This document shows, piece by piece, positions 10,007-22,600 of a stretch of 64,000 bases of DNA (position 1 is its first letter; each line of letters begins with the position of its first letter). This DNA comes from Thamnidium elegans (taxonomy: Eukaryota; Mucoromycota; Mucoromycetes; Mucorales; Mucoraceae): the NCBI GenBank assembly GCA_025201345.1, contig JAIXMG010000026.1, forward strand, positions 310,001-374,000. The letters are read 5' to 3'. The notes under the pieces are model-generated. The model saw only the letters and a list, made by a program, of their open reading frames with translations, made no database searches and was not told the origin of the DNA. The translations under genes were made by a program, and so were the position numbers.

Positions 10007-10916
10007 CTTACGTGTAGGGGGTACAAGGGTGTAGTTGATATTATATCCAGACCAAAGTGATACGGCATGAAGGAGTGGTGTATGGTACGACGCATATAAA
10101 AAAAAACTAAATAATACCATATCAAATCCCAATGGTAATATTACATAACGTCTTGTCGTTAACATATAAAATGGAAGAAATAATATAATCCCATGCTCTT
10201 TTATATCATCATTAGTTTTTTTTTTCTTCCTTTTTTTTTTCACCCCTATTTTATTACCTAAAAAGAAATTAAACACTTCACCCAGCATATCATGATCTCG
10301 TAAATCGGGAAAAACTAAAGCCAGAATTGCACCCCATAAAGTGTGTAAATAAATATTAAACAACAATTGGGGAGCGAACTGGCTGGGTTTTGTCGGCCAT
10401 GCCATCACCATGATCAAGATTACAGCACTTACATGACAAGGCTAACCCAAACACACACACACATACACGCATAACGTGTACGCACAACAAACACACAAGA
10501 AATAAATGAATAAATGAAAATAATGATATTTACCTTTTTTTTTTTTTTTTACCTGTAACAAGAAAAACTCGGTTCTAGTATATACTTTATGGATTACAGT
10601 AACTGCATATGACGCGATCGTCGTAACGAGACATATGGTTTCGAAGGTCGATCTTGAAGGTCTAATTCTATTTTCTGTTAATAAAGTATAATTTACTTTG
10701 CTTATAGATAGAATTGTGGTCAGTATATATGTACGGATAAAAAAAAAAAAAAAAAAAAAAAAAAAGTATTTACTTGTTTAGGATAGTCTTGTAGCCAAAA
10801 TAGGCTGTCATGATTAAATAGAATGGAGCCACCGTCAAAAACTCTATACCGTGCGACGTAGGAGATACATACCTAGGTACGAAATCATTTTAAACGTTTA
10901 ATAAGCCGTTAAAGAA

Positions 10917-10977
<61 letters not shown>

Positions 10978-11071
10978 ACCATGATCCACCTAAACCATCA
11001 TTAAAATCCGTTTCTGAACCTGGTTTAAAGTTGTATGAAACAGACTCAACAAATCTTCCAATATTATCCAT
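9788..11071 (-). CDS. TMEM164-like multi-pass membrane protein
   Basis: Exons in order: 11071-10980, 10872-10774, 10667-10553, 10441-10258, 10197-10012, 9930-9788, all in phase, giving 272 residues. About seven hydrophobic segments are visible. The stretch FFLLQPCHVSAVILI at residues 99-113 matches the LLNPCH block of animal TMEM164; further along, GAILALVFPDL matches GALLALLFPVV, and EHGIILFLPFYML matches the next helix. Human TMEM164 has been described as an acyltransferase making polyunsaturated ether phospholipids, with an important Cys in that block; Cys104 here is the likely counterpart. The fungal substrate is unknown. Intron 1 carries a 51-nt homopolymer (10922-10972) and the upstream half of the gene has several A/T tracts. 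Confidence 0.85.
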
Positions 11072-11241
11072 TGCGTAAAAGAAGAAGAAGAAGAAGAAGA
11101 GAGAGAAAAATAGTTTAAAAGAAAGAGAGAAAAAAGGAAATTATGGAAAAAAGGGTTTTAATAGACGAAAAAATAAAAAATAAACATCTAAATTTAGTAG
11201 GATACACATGACGATCATTGAATCGATAAATAACAATTTTA

Positions 11242-12489
11242 TTAGAATATTTCAAGGTTCCAATCTTTTAATCCAGGATCGTTATAACGAATATTTCTGC
11301 TACCCAAAGCAGCAATAGCATCAAAGTCTTGTTGATCCAAGATAAAATCTTGAAAATTTTCTTTAATTCGACTAGGTGTGACACTCTTGGGAATAACAAC
11401 AATTCCTCTTTGGGCAGCAAACGAAATACAAACTTGAGCAGGTGATTTACCCAGTTTCTTTGCAATCGAAACAATAACTGGGTCATCAACGACACGGTCT
11501 TCACCATATACGTTGTTGCCAAGTGGTGAGTAAGCTGTAACACCAATTTGGTGCTTGTGACAAAATTCAACTAGCTCAGTTTGCAAAAGTGCTGGATGAA
11601 GTTCAACCTGTAACATACTAGGTTGTATCTTGCAATGCTTTAAAATATTTGAAATCTTTTCAATATTATAATTAGAAAGGCCTATATATATATTTACACG
11701 TATTAGGTATCTTTTATATGTATATATCCATTGTAGTATTATGTTACCAATAGCTTTTACATATCCTTCTTCTACAAGCTCTTCCATAGCACGCCAAGTT
11801 TCTAAAGGATCAACTGTATCAACTTGAAGTTTTCCATCTCTACAATATAAAAAAGTAAATAAGAAAAAAAAAAAAGGTAATATTATCTGATCTATTATGC
11901 TTTACTTTTTAGGGATAAGGTAATCAAGTGTAGGGACAGTTGGTGTCTCTTCAGGCGTTCCAGAATTCTACAGTAGAAATAAAATTGACATCAGAATAGA
12001 TACGACATAATACATGTGTAAATACTTACAATGAATGGAACTGGCCAATGAACCAAGTACAAATCAAGATAGTCAACACCTAATGCTTTAAGTGAAGCTT
12101 TTACGGCTGATTTTACATATTCCTTGCGGTGATGCGTGTTCCAAAGCTAAAACAAAAAAATTAGTTTAGTAGTCCTTATGCAATAATAATAATAATAAAA
12201 ACCTTGGAGGTAATAAAAATTTCTTCACGAGGAACACCAGACTCTCTGATACCTTGACCAACCTCATCTTCGTTGCGGTAAACATAAGCGCAGTCTAAAT
12301 GACGGTAGCCGTTTTCAAGAGCGTACTTTACTGCCTTTCTAACTTCATCAGGCTCTGATAACCAGGTACCGAGACCTACGATATCAATTTGTTGACCTGT
12401 ATTCAAAGCTTTTTTTTATTTTTATTATTATTAATATATCACCAAGGAAACCACGTTAAAACCTTACTAATTTTTCTGTTAAGAGCCAT
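11242..12489 (-). CDS. Aldo-keto reductase
   Basis: NADPH-dependent carbonyl reductase of the AKR superfamily (close in layout to fungal Gcy1/Ypr1-type enzymes), cytosolic. Exons: 12489-12468, 12408-12203, 12146-12030, 11967-11906, 11839-11748, 11681-11242; 312 residues, typical length. The catalytic tetrad is complete: Asp46 and Tyr51 in [11 protein letters not shown], Lys76 at the end of ITSK, and His109 in LYLVHWP. The cofactor region [13 protein letters not shown] near the C-terminus carries the usual Lys, Ser and Arg that bind the NADPH phosphate. The exact substrate (polyol, aldehyde or sugar) cannot be told from the sequence. It lies 170 bp upstream of the TMEM164-like gene on the same strand. 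Confidence 0.93.
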
Positions 12490-12730
12490 GATTTTTTTTT
12501 TTAAAAAAGAAAAAGAAAAAGTATGCAAGAAGAAAGAAGGGATTTATTTATCCCACAAATAAAATAACAAAAAACAGTTGTGGGAAATCAAACATTATTT
12601 TATATTTGCAGTACAGTACAAAAAAAAAAAAAAATTCCTTTTGTCCGAGTATTTCAGCGATTGGCCAAGTTATTTTATCCTTTCAATGCCTAAAAGTAGG
12701 TGAGTACAAAAAGAAAAATAGTCTTTAACT

Positions 12731-13593
12731 TTATTTTAGTACCTGTAGACGCTTTTGCATCATATCTAATTCAGGGCCTTCCTCTTCATCTTCTTCCTCT
12801 TCCTCTTCAACCGTTGGTCTTGTCTCAAGTGCAGGTCCAACATTACCGGCTTCACCAAGCATACCGTCCGTGATCTGGAATAAAACATTATTTACTTCTT
12901 CATCTGCTGCTTCTTCAATATCGTCATCGTCCATCATATCCATTGTATCACCAATCATTTCTTCCATAATACCAGCCTGATTTTTTTTTTTAAAAAAAAA
13001 TAAGCATATATAATAATTATATTTTCCTCCCTCTTTTTTTTATACCTTGGTCATTTCCATAGACATTTGTTGCATTGTTTGTGACATTTCTGGTAACTTG
13101 GCCAACTGATTTACTAACTTCATTACCTCACCACTCTTTTGAAGTGAACCTGCTACTTTTAATGTAGCTGAAAAAAATAAATAATGTAAGCCTACTTAAT
13201 AAAAAAAAGGAAGGTCATTGTTCATATTACCTAATTGATGTTCTAACTGCATAATGATGGAATTCATTTGAGCTTTACTGGTATATAATCTTTCTTTATG
13301 TCTTTGAGAACGTATCAGTTCCTTTGCCAACATTCTACAGTTCTTGACATCTCCCTTTTTGGCGACTTGCTTGATAGACCGTTTCACCTTGGCCTCTTCA
13401 TTATCAATAGCTTGAATTTGTCGTTGAATACCTCTTTGTTGCGATCGAATCTCTTGTCTCCATTTTTTTACCTAGCATTAACGTACACGTACAAATAAAT
13501 AAAATAGACACGTTACAAAAAGCTATTTTGAATATAACTTACAAGTTCATCTGGTGTCTTTTTACCAAAGAATCTTTGAATTGCAGCAGACAT
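12731..13593 (-). CDS. VPS24: ESCRT-III subunit Vps24/CHMP3
   Basis: Core subunit of ESCRT-III, which with Snf7 and Vps2 constricts membranes at endosomes for multivesicular body formation. Exons: 13593-13543, 13471-13231, 13167-13046, 12976-12731; 219 residues (human CHMP3 is 222). The basic N-terminal half includes [12 protein letters not shown] and [17 protein letters not shown], followed by [17 protein letters not shown]. The acidic C-terminal half ends with a classical MIM1 helix, [13 protein letters not shown], that binds the Vps4 MIT domain. LVNQL and [10 protein letters not shown] match CHMP3 better than CHMP2. The gene is divergent from LSM3, sharing a promoter region of about 185 bp that includes a long A-run. 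Confidence 0.93.
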
Positions 13594-13778
13594 GATTAAA
13601 AAAAAAAAAAAAAAAAAAAAAAAAGCTTGGATACGGAAGAGAAAGGTTCTCAAAAAAGGTCACCGGACAAAGAATAAACAGGACGGTCATTGAAACCGAT
13701 CTTTTTTATACACTCTTCGTCATTTTTTAAGAACGAGACAAAATTTTCACTTTTTTACGTTTTTAATTAATATACATA

Positions 13779-14264
13779 ATGACTGAAGTGAGTGCACCTC
13801 TTGCTGATATTGGAGCTGTTGAAGAACCTCTCGATTTAGTTAGACTTTCTTTGGATGAACGTATCTATGTTAAATTAAGAGGTGATCGTGAATTACGTGG
13901 CGTCTTACACGTAAGAAAAAAAAAATTAACAGATGTCGAAAAAAAAAAAAACTCATTTTGATAAAATATAGGCTTATGATGGTCACTTAAATATGGTTAT
14001 GGGTGAAGTAGAAGAAACCATTACCATTGTTGATGTTAATGAAGAAACTTTGGAAGAAGTTATTAGAGTATGCAGATTTTGTGTGTGTGTGTGTGTGTAT
14101 ATATCAAAACTTTAACAACTGTATTTTTTTTTTAGACTGTTAAAAGATCCTTTGAAATGCTCTTTGTTCGTGGTGACGGTGTTATCTTGGTAAGCGAATT
14201 TTTGAAATCGATAGAATATATACTTACCTTTTTACCTTAGGTCTCTCCTCCTTCAAGAAACTAA
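13779..14264 (+). CDS. LSM3: U6 snRNA-associated Sm-like protein LSm3
   Basis: Member of the heptameric Lsm2-8 ring that binds the 3' end of U6 snRNA in splicing, and of the Lsm1-7 ring in mRNA decay. Exons: 13779-13910, 13972-14067, 14136-14189, 14241-14264; 101 residues, normal for the family. The Sm1 motif is visible as [21 protein letters not shown] followed by [11 protein letters not shown], and the Sm2 motif as [15 protein letters not shown]. LSm3 is identified by the N-terminal [21 protein letters not shown] microsatellite lies in intron 2. Confidence 0.95.
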
Positions 14265-17220
14265 ATTAAACTTGATAGCATTTTACATAACAATCACCTC
14301 AGTACATATAAACCCAGTTTTTTTTTCTTCTTTTTTTTTCTTTAATTAAAGCAAGTTTTATTAAACAACAAGTAGTAAGTAAAAAGAAAGGTTATGTATA
14401 TATATATGTAAATGTGTGTGTGTGTGTATTGCTTTTTGTGAAATCAAACTGGTTCAAGTTCGTAACCTTTTTGACGCCACTCCCAAAGCTAGATTAAGAT
14501 TTTTTTTTTCGGACAAGAGCAAATCGCAAGATTTGCATTTTTACTTTCGAACTTTAGCATTGGTTCGGACGTGAGGATACTTGTATACATTTAGCCTATT
14601 CATTAATCAAGATTTTTTTTAATAAGAGATAGATCATTTTTATTTTTTGTACCTGTAATAAAAGCAATTAGTACGAATATATAAAAAAAAATAGATGTGT
14701 TTTTTAGCGTGGATCAATAACAGACGCATTGGTTTTGAAGCGATACATTATTAGTATTACGAAAGGATGATGGGGGATCTAAAAATTTTCTTGTCAAAAT
14801 ACACCGACTTGCAGATTGAAGGGGGTTTTTTTTATACATGGTTGATCCAAAATAACATAACGTTTTCAATTTCGTGTATACACTTTCATTGCACATAATT
14901 TCATAAGAAAGCAGCGCAAAATAAGTTTTAATAACAAGTATATACTAATTTCTTGTACGGGTTTTTTATTGTTGCCTACACGAGAATAAATCAAGATGTC
15001 CCCAAGTGCTCACCTTGACTCCAAATCTAAAATCATTAGAAAAATAGCTGATGTATAAATACGAGTATGTGAAAAAAAAAATCGTATACTTTATCATGAT
15101 GATTAAATAGACTTGTGAACCCTCTTTTCTCTTTTCTTTTATCACACTTATTTATTATTTGCGCCTTTTTTTTTTGTATAGAACGTTTACTTTCCCTACG
15201 GTTGCATGTAAGAGTCGGGCACATGAAAAGGAATAGGGTGTACTTTTTTTTTTTTTCGAATCGATTGTGTATCTTGCGCTCAGATCTTTGTAAGCGTCAA
15301 AAAATACGTTTTTTCGTTTGATACTGCTGACACTTAGGTATAACACTAGCGAGGGAGGATGTTGATACCAAAGTACAAGTCAAAAGTGCTATTCCTCAAT
15401 CTTCTCGTTCAAAATAGGAGTATAATTGGACCATGCTTTTATAGAATGTTATTATTGACATTGTTTCTTTTGTGTACCTCTTCGCCAGAACTATGCTTAA
15501 TTTCAAATACGTTTTTATGAGTAATTTTGAGGCAGTGTCGAATAAGGATTTTTATATGTATTTTAAATCTAAAAAGAAGGATACAACTAGAATGTTTCAC
15601 GCAGTCAAGCAAGTTTGAATTAACCAAGGCCAAAGGAAAATGTCAAACGAACCGTCCCTAGGTCCACAGTGAGACGTGTAAGCTTCTCAAAAGCCAAGAA
15701 AACTCGTAGTGAAGTACTTTTTTTACAGGTCCACTAACTATTAATAATCTCGAGACGATTTTATTTAGTGACAGAACGAGCGGTATATCTTGTATTGTGA
15801 CAGATAAGAGCGAGATGTTTTCATAATTAATAAAAATAACTCTAAAAAGTTTGAGATAAATAATTAGTTAGTTAAGAGATGGGGATAGTTTTCTTGTAGG
15901 ACCTTCCGACTTGGAAGTAATAGTGTAATCTGTTAAGTCTAAAGGCTGATTATAATCTCTTGCACAAAAAGCCTGTAGGTTCTATCAACCCTATTGGTTA
16001 TTATTCTTTTTTGATAGTAGTGTTTGTAATTTCGTCTTTAATATATCACTGTATCTTTACGGTAGCTTATTTTTACGGACGTTTAATTGTAAAATGTGAG
16101 AACAATTGCGATTACAACAAAAAAGGGAAGTCAGTGTGAGTTATGTAATCAGGCTAAAATAATGGTTTTTAGTCCCTTAATTGCAGTTTAAAAAAAATAT
16201 AAGATTTCTTTTTTCTGTATTTTTTTTTTGGGGGGTTATAATACACTCAATGTCCTTTTTTGCGCGTGATAAGACCCGAGTAGGTTAAATTGTGAATGAA
16301 AGTGGCATAATTTATATTTTAAAATGAGATGGGGATAAAAAATAAAAAAAATAAAAAAAAGTACTTCCTTTATATATAGCTTCGCGAATTATGGTAATAA
16401 ACTATTTCTTCCCGTTTCCTATTCGACGGGCTTATTCGGCGGGTTAAAGGGTAGTACGGATATAATACCACATTCGCATACAAAATATTCACACAAGTCT
16501 TGATGCATTTCTTTTTTTAACCTGATGAAAATCAAATTAGCACGCGTCTCGAGTTACATATTTAAAATTCAGGTACAATTAATTTAGGCGCTACCTTTCT
16601 CACATGCCTTATCTCATATGCTTCCTCCCAAGTTTATCTAGTTGGATATCTCGGTGTTCTAACGTAATATTACAGTGTTTTAGAGGGGTCAAGTCGTGCT
16701 ATCGTATCATATTTTTACGAGCATATATCCCGGGACGGCCGTCATTGACTGAAATAAAGCACGAATACCTTTTTTTCGCACTTCAAAATGTTAGTACAGA
16801 TAAATAAGTTTGCACAAATTATTTTTATTTTCTGTCCTTAATTAAATAGAATTTCGACTTGGACCTCATGATTTTTTTTTTAACCTTGGTAAATTCGTTA
16901 ACAATAATGCCGTTCTTATTTTTGGAGATTTGAGTACTTTGGTCTTATATGAGTTTACCTTTTATAAACAAGGTTTTGATTACAATAGTCTGTTCAGTAA
17001 CAAAAATACAACTTGCGGAAAAAAAGGAGGGGGGGGGGAGGTTTAATAGAAAGGTAATTGATAAAAGAATACACAGGTGGGAATGCTCCCGCCTTGAAAA
17101 TATGTAGTTTCTGCACGACGTTACTTTTTTTTAAAAAAAAATAACGTAATACTCGATCATGCGAATTTTTTTCCACAAATTAATAGTATATTTACAATTT
17201 TATTAGTAGCAGCTATATAC

Positions 17221-17251
<31 letters not shown>

Positions 17252-17269
17252 GAAAAAAAAGAGGATTTT
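14265..17269. other. Gene-poor 3-kb tract
   Basis: No intact gene was recognised between LSM3 and the kinase gene. It has many short T-runs and several short open stretches. Examples are an ATG-started 20-codon frame at 14997 (MSPSAHLDSKSKIIRKIADV) and isolated coding-like blocks near 15340-15420 (DVDTKVQVKSAIPQSSRSK) and 15640-15730 (VKRTVPRSTVRRVSFSKAKK). These could be remnants of one decayed spliced gene, but phases do not join cleanly and no family is apparent. The rest looks like ordinary AT-rich spacer. Confidence 0.5.
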
Positions 17270-19455
17270 TTAAATATAATTTCTAGGTAAAGGTGGTAAA
17301 GGTGGTAAATCAGAGGGAATGGGTGGGGGTAAACAAGTCGGAGGAGGAAGTGGGTTGCTGTGAATACGAGGTATGCTAGAAACACGAGTTGGACGAGAGG
17401 CGGTTGTGTTTGTGGTCGAAGTGGTATTAGTGGTAATATTAGATCTTGCAGGGTCATGTAATGTATGTGAGCTATTTGTGGATATGGTAGATACTGAGTA
17501 CATCTTGGTTATATTAGAATTAGGATTGTTATTATTATTTGTATTATTGTTAGGCAAAGATTTGCTGTGGTTACGGTTATCAACATGATTATTGGTTTGT
17601 TGGATATTATACTCTTCACTTAGCGCAGCTACTGAGCCCATCAGTGGGTACTCACTGTTATCGGGCGAAGACGCAAGTCGGTAGCTATCGTCTGAGGATC
17701 TTCTGGTCTGATACGAAGTAGGTGAATACTCTTGTGAGGGTTTGCTCTTGGTATGATGACGCTCGTTTCGATAATCATTGTTGTAGGACTGAGCTAAGGG
17801 CGGTGGTCTTGATGGAGGCGGCACCCCACCGTTTAATAAGATATATTCATCACGGGCTTGTACAGCATCTGTAGGAGTGCCACCAGGAGGAGGGTATCCG
17901 TTTAAACCTGAAGGTGGTCTCCAGTCGGAACTCTTTTCTTTGCCGTTAGTATTCCTTGCTGTTCTGGCTAGTTCTTCCAGTTTAAGAATGTCTCCTGCTG
18001 AAAGAGGGGGAGGAGGCTTTTGGTTTAAATAATCTAATACGCTTGCTTTGTAAGTCGCAACTGTCTTTCTGGTAGATCCATATGCATAGTCAGGTCCGTG
18101 CTTCTCTCCGGAGTTCTTGTTCATCCTTTGAGCCCAGTACTTTTGCTCGATCATCTTTCGGCGGGTTTCGTTTTCGTCGGGTTTGGTGTGGTCGTAAACC
18201 AAGAACTTGTCTTCCATCAGTTGTCGCTCTGGACTTTGCTCGGGTATGTTAGCATCGGTCGATTTGCTATTGGTGGAGGTAACGTAGGATGCAGCAGCTC
18301 CACCACTTCTTTTAGGGTTCCGTCTTTTTACTTTTAAAGGGTTGTCTTCTAAAAGAATTTCTTCTAATTCATGCGTAGGGTCGAAATTAGCTCTCTTACT
18401 CTATAGGATAGGATTAGTTTAAAGGAAAAAAAAATATATGGTAAGAATATATATTTACATCAGGAGCAAATGGTGGCTCGGCTTCTTTGGTTTCAAGTTT
18501 GTTCCAAGGGATTCCAACAAACCAGGGATGGGCCATGAGCCTTTGAAAACCTTGTTCTCCGTAACCGATACGAGATTTAATGTCACGGGTCAATAAACAT
18601 TTTATAAAATCTATGCCTTCGACAGATATCTTGTGGCCTTCGGGGAAGCAAACTGGGTCATGTAAAATAGCTTGTTGTAAGGCGTCGTTGGTTTTTCCTC
18701 TAAATGGTCGCTGGGGATATGCATTAGTTTAGATGATAATATTTTATAGTGGTTATTTTTACCTTGCCAAATAATAGTTCGTATAGTACGATACCCATCG
18801 ACCACCAATCAACCGATGCAAGGTAACCTCGTTTAAGCAATACTTCAGGAGCAATATAAGCAAAACTACCAGCAATTGATGTAGTAGGTTTTTGGTTTTT
18901 TATGATGGTAGCAATATTGAAATCGGTTAAATGTGCGTGCCCTTGTTCGTCTAATAATATATTATCAGGTTTAACATCCCTTTATATAGAAAGAGTTAGT
19001 TATAAAATAAAAAAAAAAAAGAAAAAAAAAAAGAAGGGAATATATTTAAATATGTATGTTACTAACCTATGAATTATATTTAAATTATGAAGATGACTTA
19101 ATCCAACAGCAACTTCCGCAGCATAAAAGCGTACATGGTCCTCGGGTAAGATACCTAAGCGATCAAGATGAAATCGAAGATCACCACCGAGCATCAGATC
19201 TAATACCATAAATAGGTTATCGTCGTCTTGAAATGCATATCTCATATTGACAATAAGGTTGCAGCTGATTTGTTCCAGCATCTTTCGTTCTGAAATGATG
19301 TTTTCGACGGCTCGCATTTGGATACATTTGGCCTTGTTGATGTATTTTAAAGCGTATAGTTGTTTGGTGCCTTTGTGCTGGACTACTCGAACTTTTCCAA
19401 AAGCTCCTTTACCGACTGATCTTAGTAGGGTAAAATGTGATAGTTCGACTGTTTA

Positions 19456-19517
<62 letters not shown>

Positions 19518-19640
19518 AATAATTCTGTTTTTTGTTTAACTGCTAACTTTTTTTTTGTTGTTGTTGTCGTTGTTGTTGGTTTTTTTTTTACCTTCTCCAT
19601 CTAGATCTAAAAGTTCTTCTCGACAACAGACAATACCCAT
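17270..19640 (-). CDS. AGC protein kinase of the YANK/STK32 type with long proline-rich tail
   Basis: Serine/threonine kinase. Exons: 19640-19592, 19448-19067, 18979-18763, 18710-18459, 18400-17270; 676 residues. The N-terminus MGIVCCREELLD carries a Gly2 that could be myristoylated next to a Cys pair that could be palmitoylated, so membrane anchoring is likely. Kinase landmarks: the glycine loop GKGAFGKV near residue 28, the VAIK-type lysine in YALKYINK, the catalytic loop HRDVKPDN near 145, the Mg loop as DFN (as in STK32 proteins, not DFG) in HLTDFNIATI, then APEVLLKRGY and SVDWWSMG. MVLDLMLGGDLRFHL also fits STK32. About 300 residues of Ser, Asn and Pro-rich sequence follow, ending in PPLPPLPRNYI. 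Substrates of this family are poorly known. Confidence 0.9.
19457..19513. repeat. 57-nt poly(A) run inside kinase intron 1
   Basis: An uninterrupted run of 57 A on the plus strand, a T-run in the minus-strand kinase transcript, lies 8 nt before the acceptor of intron 1 and probably doubles as its polypyrimidine tract. Its length in a reference assembly may be inexact because of slippage. Confidence 0.9.
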
Positions 19641-22600
19641 TAAATAAAATGAATATTTTTATATGAATAAATAACACTAATAATAATAATAATAAAAGAA
19701 GAAAGGTAAAAAAAAAAAAAATGATATTTAAATTTTTCTTAAAAATGACAAATTCCCTTTTTTCCCTTTTCACTGGGAAAAAAAAAAAAAAAAAAAAAGT
19801 ATATAAATAAAGGAAAAAGGATATATTGTTTTGTATTGCGGGGAACAGGTTTACTCTTTTTTTTTTTCTTGTTTAACCTGAGTTTTAATACATGTGCTTT
19901 CTGATTGCGGTGCCTGTAAAATTTTACTATTACTTCTTTTTACTTAACAGCCTAACTCATTTTTTTATATTATAAAGTATATATCCCCAGCAATTTTTTT
20001 TTAAAAAAAAGGGTTTTCTTTTGGTTTTAAAAAAGAGGGATGGTATTTAGAGAGGGGTTTTTTTTTGGGTTACACGTATAGATTAATCAATTATCTCTCC
20101 ACTTTTTTAGTTGAGTAAAAAATGCTAACATTGAGTTAGAAAGGATGGAAAGCCAAACGATTAATGAGTTTATAAATAATTTAGTTTCCGCCAAATTCAG
20201 AAAAAAGATTCGTTTCAAGGCACCAGGGGGAGAGACAACAGTTGGAACTGTCCCTTTATCCTTTTAGCGTGTACTAGTTGCTAAGACCAGGACCTTATTA
20301 TCCCAACATACGACTATTTATATATATTTATATATATATATATTTTTTCTATATATTTTGTATTACATGAATTAAGGCCAAAATCTGATGGAATTTTATA
20401 AACCTATTCCATTGGTTTACCCATAATTTCATGATTTGGTTTTTTTTTTAAAAAATAAAATATTTGTACAGAAATATACATAGCAGGCCATTGATAGGAA
20501 GAAAACCGTTTCCGAAAAGCTACAGGCTTCTGATACAGTAAACCGCTAGCAGGAAGTCCATATCCCGCCGATAGACGAGAACTGTTACCAGAAAACTACA
20601 GTAACTATGTAACAAACGATTTATACAAGCTTAAAGTAACACTGTACTAAAGAAAAGTGTTGGACAACAAATTACTAAAATAAGTTTATGTTTTAGTCCC
20701 TTTACTAACGTAGTACTCAATACCAGGAGTTATTGTATCACTCAAGTGAGCCAAGGCTTTGATAACCTACATTCAAAAGAATATGTCAGTTAAAAAGTTT
20801 TTAAAAAGTATCCTAGGAGGCTTACCTCTAAAGTTTCATGTAGAAAAAAAAAAAAAAAAAAAGACTAAGTCAATAGACAAATTAAAAAAAAAAACTTATG
20901 ATTAGAGAGGAAGAGTGCAAGAGTTTTATTTAAAGTTTACCTTTACACAAAGACAGAGAAAAACAGGCTAAATAGTAATAATTGCTACTTAAAGGCTCCA
21001 TAGTCCCTTAATTAAACAAGATAGTTAATCTTATGTATAGCTGTTAGTGTCTGTAAAAATAAGTGTTTTGAAGAACATCTAGTGATAATATATACTTGAA
21101 TTACCAATCTACTCACATATTAATCATTTTTTTTTATTTGCCGCTTCCTTTTTCTTACTTTCTACTTCTCTTTACTTTTTTTTTCTTTTTATTTTCAATA
21201 AGAGAAACTAGTTATAATCTAAATATGTGAAGGGGAAAGGAAAAGACGTTGATAATAAACAGACTGACGGTACAACAAAGATATGATCAAATATAAGGTT
21301 CATGAAGAGGTTTTAGAGCCCTGCAACCAGATCAAGCTATCTATCTCTAAAAAGAAAATGCCTGAAACGGATAGATTAGATGATATATCAAAAGTTAGAC
21401 TTCAGAAACTGTTGTCAATGTATGAAACTGATTACAAATTTCAAAAAGATTTGATTTATTATGAATGTGAACCGATGGAATTAAAAAAAATATTACAAAG
21501 CTTGAGAAATACCGGTGAACGTTCTGCTGCTTTCGGCAGAAATAATTAAAAACAATCCGTTGAAGTTATCGCTTCTATATTTAATATCAAGTATTGTCAT
21601 TTTATTACGTAAAGAGGTAAAGGGTTAGCTAACCAACAATTATTTTCTAGGCTTTTCTTCTTTTGGAAGTTTCTCTCTGGGTGTGATAGAAGCTAAAACA
21701 AATTCAGATTCAGATTTGGACATACTCACAAGATTGCAAAAGTTTAAAGTGTTTGTAGCATTTTTCTTTCTTTAGCATCTTTTAATAAAGACGCTTGTGC
21801 CTTGGAATGTTTCGTTTTTCCTTCATTGATATAGACGAATACAGTTTACTTAAGGTCACAACATTTAAACCCGACGCACTATGCCTTGACTAATTCTGTC
21901 ATAATAAAACATAGCTATACTTTGATTTTTTTTTATTTTTTTTTTGCAGCGACGTTTTTTCACTGTAAGCACAATAAAGTGTTTTGCCCTAGATTGGACA
22001 ATGACACTGTAGATCCTAGTTTAACTAGTAAGTTTCAAAAATAAGTGTTTGGAATCATGCCAACAATGAGTCGTCTTATATCGATGATAAGCCTTCTGAC
22101 ATCAGTGATTATAAATCAAATGTCAACAGTAACTGGACCAAAAAAAAAAATGCGAATATTTAAATAAAAGATAAACACAAAGGCTATGTGTGTAACAAAT
22201 GGGTTATTGACTTTGTATATGCAAGGGCGGTCATCACCATGCATTCACACTGATGGTACAACTGTTTGTATATGTCTGCCAGATCATTGCAAGTGTGTGT
22301 GATTTCTTTTTTCACATGTGTGCGATTTGATTTTATGCGTGCAATCTTATTTCTGTGAGTGTGTTTCCTCCGCTCAAAAAGGATCCAATCTTACTGTTTT
22401 TAGTTTTCTTTTGTGTACGCTCGAAACTGCATTTAGAAAATTCTTCCTTTTTTTTCTTTCTCATAGACAATCTAGATGGTTTACATTTGACTTTTTTTTT
22501 TTTTTTTTCCTGTCAATATAGTGACTCTCACAACTATTATTTTTAGTGCTGACAGTTATTACCAGTGTATTTTATGCGTAGATACGTAATTGGTTTTTGA

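Noticed and set aside
14997..15420. Possible small spliced gene starting MSPSAHLDSKSKI
   Set aside because: Candidate exons could not be joined in phase with plausible introns, and no family was recognisable.
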